NCBI GenBank assembly: GCA_903866425.1
Contig: CAIPNN010000095.1
Coordinates: forward strand, 1-6,035
Direction of reading: 5' to 3'
DNA from: an uncultured Actinomycetes bacterium
Lineage (GTDB): Bacteria; Actinomycetota; Thermoleophilia; Miltoncostaeales; Miltoncostaeaceae
DNA length: 6,035 bases
Position numbers and translations under genes: made by a program
Notes under the pieces: model-generated
The model's database searches: none
What the model was told of the DNA's origin: nothing
The model's input: only the letters and a program-made list of their open reading frames with translations
In this document: positions 1 to 4,446 of the stretch, one piece after another
Layout of the letters: each line of letters opens with the position of its first letter
How positions within the stretch are numbered: the first letter of the stretch is position 1

Positions 1-99
1 CTCAGCAGGACGGAGCTGCCCGACGGCGTGCACCCCGACACCCCCGGCGCTGCCAACAAGTACACGGGTGTGATCGTGGCTGCGCTGAAGGCGCGATGA
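1..99 (+). CDS. SGNH/GDSL hydrolase, C-terminal fragment (5' end outside window)
   Basis: Only the last 32 codons are present, in frame from base 1 to a TGA at 97-99. The fragment contains LPDGVHP, which matches block V (DxxH) of SGNH/GDSL hydrolases; the Asp (fragment residue 8) and His (residue 11) would complete the Ser-Asp-His triad. It is followed by a short helix-like tail (AANKYTGVIVAALKAR), typical of the end of this fold. Such proteins hydrolyse esters of lipids, carbohydrates or peptidoglycan substituents, and the substrate cannot be told from this end. The stop overlaps the next start (ATGA), which implies co-transcription and translational coupling with a second SGNH-like gene. 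Family assignment rests on one motif and its terminal position, so it is probable rather than certain. Confidence 0.6.
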   Translation, partial: LSRTELPDGVHPDTPGAANKYTGVIVAALKAR

Positions 100-1124
100 T
101 GAACCGGTGGGGCGCGACCGCATTGGCGGTTGCCCTCGCCGTGGTGGCCACCGCCCCGGCGGCGGTGGCCCAGCAGGACTCCCCGGCCCCAGAGGCCGCA
201 CCCCCGTTTACCTCCACGGCCCCGCCACCCAGTGCGCCGGCACCGACCGCCCGCATCGAGACCGACTCGGTGCGCCTGGTCGGGGGCCGCCTGGTGCGTC
301 ATCTGCGTCTCGCCATCCCGGGCGCGCCCGATGGCACCGCCAGCATCACCTGGCAGGCCTACGGTGGCTCGCGCAGCGCCACGCGCCTGCCACGCCTCGG
401 CCACGGTCGCGTCACGGTGTCGGTGAGGTCCGGTCACCTGACGTTCCGCAAGCGCATTCGCGTGGGTGGCGGCTTCGACCGGAGTGGCGGGTTCTGCGAG
501 CAGATCGACCTGTCATCGCTCGGTGCCGTCATGCCGGCAGCCACGGCGTGCCCCGATGCCAGCACGGCAACCCGCGGGCAACTGCCGTCACGCGTGCCGG
601 AGTTCTCGATGTACAGCGACTCGGTTGGCGCCGGCCTGCTCATGTCGTCGGGTGCCACCGCGCGGGCGGCGGGCGACATGTCGGCGGTGTTCGACCTCAA
701 GGTGTGCCGGCGCCTCACCTATCTGCCGTGCCCGCCAAACCCCGTCAGTGCGCTCAGCGCCATCAGGTCGCAGCCCGGGTCGGTGGGCGACATCGCGGTG
801 ATCGATGTGGGCTACAACGACTGGGCGCAGGTGTACGGCATCGAGTCTGTCGTCTCGGCGCTGCGTGCCCGCGGGGTGAAGCGCATCGTGTGGATGACGC
901 TGCGTGAGCACCAGTCGTCATACGCATCGATCAACGTGATGATCCGGGCGGCGGCGAAGCGGCACCCGTTCATCCAGGTGGCCGACTGGAATGCGGCGAG
1001 CGCAGGGGTCGGCGGATTCGCCGCTGACGGCGTGCACCTTTCCAGCGGGTCGAGCGTGAATGCCCTTGCGGACTTCGTCCGGCGTCAGGTGGGAAAGGCC
1101 GCGGAGGCGCTGGAGAGGTCCTGA
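96..1124 (+). CDS. Secreted SGNH-hydrolase-like protein
   Basis: A 342-residue exported protein. Residues 1-25 form a Sec signal peptide (hydrophobic core ATALAVALAVVATA, likely cleavage AVA|QQ), followed by a Pro/Ala-rich linker to about residue 52. Residues about 55-125 look like a beta-rich domain of unknown role. The C-terminal part (about 168-335) carries SGNH blocks: YSDSVGAG (171-180, candidate nucleophile Ser176), GYND (239-242, block III Asn241) and DGVHLS (311-316, Asp311/His314). The usual block II Gly seems to be replaced by Cys204 in LKVCRRL; Cys204 and Cys212 could pair, as could Cys134 and Cys152. An ester hydrolase or acyl-transfer role at the cell surface is inferred. The start is ATG 96 or the adjacent ATG 99; a GAAGG at 87-91 is better spaced (7 bases) for ATG 99. 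It overlaps the preceding SGNH fragment by 4 bases. Confidence 0.8.
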   Translation: MMNRWGATALAVALAVVATAPAAVAQQDSPAPEAAPPFTSTAPPPSAPAPTARIETDSVRLVGGRLVRHLRLAIPGAPDGTASITWQAYGGSRSATRLPRLGHGRVTVSVRSGHLTFRKRIRVGGGFDRSGGFCEQIDLSSLGAVMPAATACPDASTATRGQLPSRVPEFSMYSDSVGAGLLMSSGATARAAGDMSAVFDLKVCRRLTYLPCPPNPVSALSAIRSQPGSVGDIAVIDVGYNDWAQVYGIESVVSALRARGVKRIVWMTLREHQSSYASINVMIRAAAKRHPFIQVADWNAASAGVGGFAADGVHLSSGSSVNALADFVRRQVGKAAEALERS

Positions 1125-1159
1125 GTCCGCGCTGCCTGACATGCTTCAGGGCATCGGAC
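1125..1159 (+). other. Nested inverted repeat between SGNH and lipoprotein genes
   Basis: Directly after the SGNH stop, GTCCG (1125-1129) pairs with CGGAC (1155-1159). Inside, CCTGA (1135-1139) pairs with TCAGG (1146-1150), and a flanking GC pair closes across one bulged G. The result is a plausible stem with a 6-base loop. There is no following T-run, so it is not a standard intrinsic terminator; it could be an mRNA processing or attenuation element, or chance in GC-rich DNA. Confidence 0.25.
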
Positions 1160-1176
1160 ATCCGGCTCCGGCCGGG

Positions 1177-1183
1177 AAAGGAG
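1177..1183 (+). promoter_or_regulatory. Ribosome binding site deciding the lipoprotein start
   Basis: AAAGGAG lies 8 bases upstream of ATG 1192 and is the best Shine-Dalgarno sequence in the window. It selects ATG 1192, which opens directly into a lipoprotein signal peptide, over the in-frame ATG at 1060 inside the previous gene. The site is partly inside the perfect palindrome GGAGCTCC (1180-1187), which could modestly mask it in RNA. Confidence 0.75.
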
Positions 1184-1191
1184 CTCCCACT

Positions 1192-1758
1192 ATGAAGATC
1201 GGGAAAGGACGCATCGCGGTCGCGGCTGCTCTGGCGGCGGGCATTCCGCTTGTGGCCATCGGCTGTGGCGACAGCACGCCCGCGGCACCTGAGGCCCCGG
1301 CCACGACCACCGAGGTGAAGACCGAGACGGCTCCCGCCGCCACAACCGAGGCCGCACCGGCAACCACCGCGGCGGCGCAGCCGTCGTCATCGTCGGCACT
1401 GCCGGCGGCGCCGGCGGGTGCGAAGCAGCTGGCCGCGCGCCAGAAGAACGGCGCCACGTACTACCACTACCAGATCTCCGGGCAGACCCCGCAGCAGATC
1501 GTGGACGGCTATCAGTCGGAGCTCTCGTCGAGCGGCTTCTCCGTGAAGAGCACGGGTGGCGGCGGCGGTGGCTGGGGCGGCTACGGCGGCTCCGGCGCCG
1601 GCATCAGTGCCGACAACGGCTCGGAGTGGATCGACGTCGAGGCGGGTGGCCAGACCAGCGGACCCACCTACTGGGAGGTCTGCGTGGGCCCGAGCGAGCA
1701 GTCGGTGAATGACTGCCAGGACATCAACGACAACGACTCCAACAGCAAGCAGAGCTAG
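1192..1758 (+). CDS. Putative lipoprotein with Ala/Pro/Thr linker and Gly-rich domain, function unknown
   Basis: A 188-residue protein. Residues 1-24 have a basic n-region (MKIGKGR) and a hydrophobic core ending in AIGC, with Cys25 as the likely lipidated residue. The lipobox is slightly atypical, with Ala at -3. A low-complexity Ala/Thr/Pro/Ser linker (about 26-76) is followed by a small domain (about 77-166) that includes YYHYQISG, a helix QQIVDGYQSELSSSGF, a Gly run GGGGGGWGGYGGSGAG (122-137) and WIDVEAGG. This resembles secreted actinobacterial proteins that use a 'pick residues from a growing chain, then compare strands' alpha/beta layout, but I do not recognise a named family. Cys164 and Cys175 may form a disulfide, and the tail is Asn/Asp/Ser-rich. 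Its stop (TAG 1756-1758) shares its G with the GTG start of the ApbE gene, so the two are probably made together. A surface-exposed role is inferred from the signal only. Confidence 0.8.
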   Translation: MKIGKGRIAVAAALAAGIPLVAIGCGDSTPAAPEAPATTTEVKTETAPAATTEAAPATTAAAQPSSSSALPAAPAGAKQLAARQKNGATYYHYQISGQTPQQIVDGYQSELSSSGFSVKSTGGGGGGWGGYGGSGAGISADNGSEWIDVEAGGQTSGPTYWEVCVGPSEQSVNDCQDINDNDSNSKQS

Positions 1759-2681
1759 TGCCTGACGGCGCGCCCGCCCTCAGGGGTGAGTCGCGCTTCC
1801 GGGCCATGGGCACTGACTGCCAGATCGTCGTCCTCGACGGAGGGGACGACGATCTGGCGGCGGCTCAGGCGGAGGTGCATCGCCTCGAGGCCCTCTGGTC
1901 GCGCTTTCGCCCCGACAGCGAGATCTCGGGGATGAACGCGGCATCGGGGAGGGCCATCCCGGTCTCGCCTGACACCCGCATGCTGGTGCGACGCGCCCTG
2001 CGTGCCGAGCATCTCACGGGTGGCCGTTTCGACCCGCTGATGGGCGGTGACATGCTGGCGCTCGGCTACGACCGCGATCACGGTGCCCTCGCGGCACCCG
2101 CGGCACCGTCGGCGCGTGTCGTGATGACGCCGGCCACCCGTCCGCGCGGTGCACAGTTGCGCCTTGATGAGCGCGCCGGGCTGGTGACGGTGCCCGCGGG
2201 CCGGGCGCTTGACCCCGGTGGCATCGGCAAGGGGCTGGCGGCCGACATGGTCACCGCCGGGCTCATCCGCCGCGGCGTCGGTGGAGCGCTTGTGAACCTC
2301 GGCGGCGACATCCGGTGCCGGGGCATCACCCCATCAGGGGGATGGCGAATCGGAATCGACGACCCCCGCGATCCCGAGGCACCCGAGGTGGCGACGGTCA
2401 CGCTCACCCGGGGTGCGGTGTGCACCAGTGGTGTGCGCAAGCGCCGATGGGTGCGCAGCGACGGCAGCGTGGCGCATCACCTGCTCGATCCAGACACCGG
2501 TGCGCCCACCGATGCCGAGGTGGCGTCGGTGTCGGTGATCGCCCGCACGGGCTGGATGGCCGAGGCGCTCACCAAGGCGCTCATCCTCGGTGGGCCCGAG
2601 GCCGGAACCCGGTTGCTCCGCGCCCACGACGCCGGCGCCGTGGTGGTGCTGGCCGACGGCGCCGTTCGGCGCCTGGCCTGA
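1758..2681 (+). CDS. apbE: ApbE-family FAD:protein FMN transferase
   Basis: A 307-residue protein matching ApbE along its whole length. This family uses FAD to attach FMN covalently to Thr/Ser of target proteins. Visible landmarks are FRAMGTDCQIVV (14-25), LWSRFRPDSEISGMN (46-60), DPGGIGKG (152-159), ALVNLGGDI (177-185), the CTSG segment (222-225) and HHLLDPDTG (240-248). The metal-site segment normally written ADxxxT reads AEALTK (268-273), so Asp is Glu269 and Thr appears to be Lys273. No signal peptide or lipobox is present, so unlike many Gram-negative ApbE lipoproteins it is probably cytoplasmic. The start is GTG 1758, sharing one base with the lipoprotein stop (TAGTG). The next in-frame ATG at 1806 would cut into the conserved FRAMGT segment, so GTG is preferred although no strong Shine-Dalgarno precedes it. 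No FMN-binding-domain protein is encoded in the window. Confidence 0.92.
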   Translation: MPDGAPALRGESRFRAMGTDCQIVVLDGGDDDLAAAQAEVHRLEALWSRFRPDSEISGMNAASGRAIPVSPDTRMLVRRALRAEHLTGGRFDPLMGGDMLALGYDRDHGALAAPAAPSARVVMTPATRPRGAQLRLDERAGLVTVPAGRALDPGGIGKGLAADMVTAGLIRRGVGGALVNLGGDIRCRGITPSGGWRIGIDDPRDPEAPEVATVTLTRGAVCTSGVRKRRWVRSDGSVAHHLLDPDTGAPTDAEVASVSVIARTGWMAEALTKALILGGPEAGTRLLRAHDAGAVVVLADGAVRRLA

Positions 2682-2704
2682 GCCCCGCCGCCGCCTAGGC
2701 CAGG
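2672..2704. terminator. Inverted repeat spanning two convergent stop codons, possible bidirectional terminator
   Basis: CCTGGCCT (2672-2679) and AGGCCAGG (2697-2704) are perfect 8-bp arms around a 17-base loop. They enclose the 13-base gap between the converging ApbE and SRPBCC genes. Each arm is made from the final Leu-Ala codons and stop of one gene (CTGGCCTGA on plus, CTGGCCTAG on minus). No T-run follows either side, so a termination function is inferred from position and stem strength alone. Confidence 0.35.
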
Positions 2705-3135
2705 TAGGCCTTGAGGCGGTTGAAGGAGCTCTCCCAGCCCATCTCGGCCATCTCGCCGCGGTACTCCTCGGGCACGTCGGTCTGCCGCACGTCGATCTCG
2801 GTGCGGCCGTCGGCCAGCTCGTTGAACGAGATGGTGCACGTGATGCCGAGGCCCGGCTCGACGAACTGCACGAACTCCGGCTCCTTGATGTCGCTGAAGG
2901 TGCCGGTCATCGGGTAGGCGTCGTCGTTGACCATCATCACCATGTTGAACGCGCCACCGGGCTCGGGCACAAGCTCGACGCTCTCGGGCGGGATGATGAC
3001 GCCCTCGGGCGCCCAGAAGTAGGGGATGGCTGCCGGGTCGGTGTACGCCGCAAACACACGCTCGCGGGGCGCATCAACGATGCAGGACACTGAGAAGTCG
3101 GCGCGCGGGCCGAGCTGAGGTGCGTCATCGGTCAT
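2695..3135 (-). CDS. AHSA1-like SRPBCC domain protein
   Basis: 146 residues from ATG 3135 (149 from the upstream GTG 3144; neither start has a clear Shine-Dalgarno). It fits a single START/SRPBCC fold of the AHSA1 (Hsp90 ATPase activator homologue C-terminal) type. Numbering from GTG 3144, features are VDAPRERVFAAYTDP (23-37), the aromatic YFWAPEG (42-48), the EPGGAFNMVM strand (61-70), GTFSDIKEPEFVQF (81-94), TISFNELADGRTEIDV and the closing helix GWESSFNRLKAYL (136-148). The fold has a hydrophobic cavity, and bacterial members bind or process small ligands or act as stress-related partners; no specific ligand can be read here. It lies 18 bases (9 for GTG) after the PIN toxin stop on the same strand, so it may be read through from the toxin-antitoxin transcript, though a functional link is not evident. 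A cytoplasmic location is inferred because no signal peptide is present. Confidence 0.88.
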   Translation of the reverse strand: MTDDAPQLGPRADFSVSCIVDAPRERVFAAYTDPAAIPYFWAPEGVIIPPESVELVPEPGGAFNMVMMVNDDAYPMTGTFSDIKEPEFVQFVEPGLGITCTISFNELADGRTEIDVRQTDVPEEYRGEMAEMGWESSFNRLKAYLA

Positions 3136-3138
3136 GGA

Positions 3139-3151
3139 TGGCACTTTGCCA
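3139..3151. repeat. Short inverted repeat at the SRPBCC start
   Basis: TGGCA-CTT-TGCCA is a perfect 5-bp inverted repeat with a 3-base spacer. It covers the place where a Shine-Dalgarno for ATG 3135 would be and overlaps the alternative GTG 3144. It could be a small operator or an RNA hairpin affecting initiation; at this length chance is a real possibility. Confidence 0.25.
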
Positions 3152-3153
3152 CG

Positions 3154-3558
3154 TCAGGAGGGACTTGCCACGCGCATGCCGTGCTCGCGTGCAGCCTGCG
3201 CCTGACGGTCGTCGTACGTGACAAAGCCCTGGAGGCGGTCGCCGAGGTCGAGGGCGCTCACCACGTGGATCGCATCAAGCGTGCGCAGGTGCGCGGGCGC
3301 GATGAGGGTGGCTTGCTGCAGGTGCGCCCGGTCGAGCGGAACGATGTCGATGGTGCTGAGCACCGCACGGGCGCGGTCCATCAGGCCGGTGTCCACCCGA
3401 CGCACGGCGCGCAGCACCTCGGCCTCGCCGAGGTCGGAGGTCACCAGTCGTGCCTCAGCCTCCTCCTGCCAGCGGTACATGGCCGCGGAGTGCGCTTCGG
3501 CCGCCACCAACTTCACCAGTGCGGACGAGTCGAGATACCAGGCCCCGATGGTGCTCAG
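3154..3558 (-). CDS. PIN-domain (VapC-like) ribonuclease toxin, probable CTG start
   Basis: 134 residues when read from CTG 3558. PIN toxins are Mg-dependent ribonucleases that cleave RNA and are neutralised by a partner antitoxin. Four expected acidic positions are visible: Asp10 in WYLDSSALVKL, Glu47 in SDLGEAEVLRA, Asp95 in LRTLDAIHV and Asp116 in VTYDDRQ. The usual-looking start at GTG 3516 would delete the first strand and Asp10. Upstream in this frame there is no ATG, GTG or TTG before the in-frame stop at 3592-3594. CTG 3558 overlaps the antitoxin TGA (CTGA) and has GAGGA (3565-3569) six bases before it, so it is the preferred start; ATC 3549 is a weaker alternative. Length matches ordinary VapC proteins (about 130-140 residues). 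Toxin identity is strong, the exact start inferred. Confidence 0.85.
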   Translation of the reverse strand: MSTIGAWYLDSSALVKLVAAEAHSAAMYRWQEEAEARLVTSDLGEAEVLRAVRRVDTGLMDRARAVLSTIDIVPLDRAHLQQATLIAPAHLRTLDAIHVVSALDLGDRLQGFVTYDDRQAQAAREHGMRVASPS

Positions 3559-3827
3559 CGGTCGTCCTCGTCGCGCATCTCGCGCAGGGCGTCACCCAGC
3601 GTCCGTCTGCCATCGCGCGGCGCGGGCGGGCCGATCTCGCTGGCTGTCGCAGTCGCCGCGCGCAGCAGGCCGGCCTGATCGAGCGCGTCTAGGCGGTCGG
3701 CGGGCAGCGGCATGATCTGGGCGACCGGCCTGCCGTTGTCGGTGATCACCAGCGCTTCGCCCGCTGCGGCGCGGGCAACAACCGCTGATGCGTTCTGCTT
3801 GAGCGCCCTGATGCCGATCTGCTCCAT
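3555..3827 (-). CDS. Phd/YefM-family antitoxin of the PIN toxin
   Basis: 90 residues from ATG 3827, or 93 from GTG 3836. The N-terminal half fits the Phd/YefM DNA-binding fold: IGIRALKQNASAVVARAAAGE then ALVITDNGRPVAQIMP (7-42 from GTG). The C-terminal half (about 45-93) is less conserved and charged at the end (LREMRDEDDR), as expected for the flexible segment that binds and inhibits the toxin. ATG 3827 is preferred because GGTGA lies 5 bases upstream, whereas GTG 3836 has no Shine-Dalgarno. Its stop overlaps the toxin CTG by 3 of the 4 bases in CTGA, so the antitoxin is made first and the toxin is translationally coupled. Known members autorepress their own promoter, and the inverted repeat at 3834-3848 is the obvious candidate site. 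The promoter would have to lie in the 25-base gap or inside the upstream gene. Confidence 0.9.
   Translation of the reverse strand: MEQIGIRALKQNASAVVARAAAGEALVITDNGRPVAQIMPLPADRLDALDQAGLLRAATATASEIGPPAPRDGRRTLGDALREMRDEDDR
3565..3569 (-). promoter_or_regulatory. Ribosome binding site supporting the toxin CTG start
   Basis: On the minus strand GAGGA ends six bases before CTG 3558, inside the antitoxin's terminal Asp-Glu-Asp-Asp codons. It is well spaced for CTG 3558 and far too distant for GTG 3516. It arises within acidic codons, so it could be coincidental. Confidence 0.45.
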
Positions 3828-3833
3828 GTGCTT

Positions 3834-3848
3834 CACCGTAGCACGGTG
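3834..3848. promoter_or_regulatory. Candidate toxin-antitoxin autoregulatory operator (inverted repeat)
   Basis: CACCGT-AGC-ACGGTG is a perfect 6-bp inverted repeat with a 3-base spacer. It sits 7 bases upstream of antitoxin ATG 3827 and overlaps the alternative GTG 3836. Phd/YefM antitoxins bind short palindromes at their own start region, which makes this the best operator candidate. Binding is inferred from position and symmetry only; no clear -35/-10 pair is visible around it. Confidence 0.45.
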
Positions 3849-3861
3849 CCGGTTGCCGCTC

Positions 3862-4344
3862 TCAGCCGAGGATTCGGCCCACCTCGATCGCCGTCACCGT
3901 GCGGCCGCGTCCCAGCCGGAAGGTAGTGACGCGGTCGCCCGGCAGGGCGGTGTCGGCCAGGCGGATGATGCGACCGGGCTCGCACTCGGGGTTGCTCACC
4001 GTGGCCTTCACCTCGGCAACGGTTGAGCCGACGCCGATGCCGTCGGCCGTGCGGATGTCGCGGTCGGTCACCAGTACCTCGATCACGCGGCCACCGGGGC
4101 CGGCGATGGAGCGCACGGCGATGCCGGCCCAGGTGATGGTCACCACGCCGTCGTGTTCGTCACGCGCGTCGGGCGCGCCGAGCACCCGCAGGGTCTGCCC
4201 CTCGGTCATGCCGATGCGCACACCGCCCGCGCCGATTCCGGGGCGGATGAGGTGGTCAGGCGATCCGGGGATGCCCGGGCCACGGGGGACTGCGGTGCGG
4301 TGTGCGATGACTGCGATGCCACGGGATTGCACGTTCGGCTCCAT
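3862..4344 (-). CDS. Small protein with two BamE-like repeats, function unknown
   Basis: 160 residues from ATG 4344; no ATG, GTG or TTG lies further upstream before an in-frame stop. The first 40 residues are Pro/Gly-rich and do not form a clear signal peptide. Two similar halves follow. GVRIGMTEGQTLRVLG (41-56) and GIGVGSTVAEVKATVS (102-117) share a G-x(2)-G-[MS]-T-x(3)-V/L pattern, and each is followed by strand-rich sequence (VTITWAGIAVRSI...VIEVLVTD and RVTTFRLGRGRTVTAIEVGRIL). The 'GMT...LG.P' signature resembles SmpA/BamE-like domains and secreted actinobacterial proteins that carry it. Whether this one is exported is unclear. A weak GGAG lies too far (13 bases) upstream to define the start well. 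It lies 25 bases before the antitoxin on the same strand. Coding is well supported, the name is tentative. Confidence 0.7.
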   Translation of the reverse strand: MEPNVQSRGIAVIAHRTAVPRGPGIPGSPDHLIRPGIGAGGVRIGMTEGQTLRVLGAPDARDEHDGVVTITWAGIAVRSIAGPGGRVIEVLVTDRDIRTADGIGVGSTVAEVKATVSNPECEPGRIIRLADTALPGDRVTTFRLGRGRTVTAIEVGRILG

Positions 4345-4446
4345 CAGGGTTGAGGTGCTCCGGCGGGGACCGGCGGGGTGCTGCGTAGGTAACCCTCTTG
4401 CAACACGGGCATGGCCCGCGGAGGTTCCGGCTCAACCATCACCCGG

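Noticed and set aside
2590..3093. Plus-strand 167-codon open frame spanning the ApbE end and the SRPBCC gene
   Set aside because: It is antisense to a clear AHSA1 domain and has no recognisable motif; its His/Val/Gly-rich translation is typical of a shadow frame.
3181..3715. Plus-strand open frames opposite the toxin-antitoxin genes
   Set aside because: They are antisense to genes with catalytic and fold motifs and have Arg-rich compositions without domains.
4360..4379. Tandem 10-base repeat (CCGGCGGGGA/CCGGCGGGGT)
   Set aside because: Just two imperfect copies in GC-rich intergenic sequence; no sign of an iteron array or binding-site cluster.
4385..4405. TTGCAA on the minus strand as a -35 box for the BamE-like gene
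   Set aside because: No -10-like hexamer lies 16-19 bases downstream.
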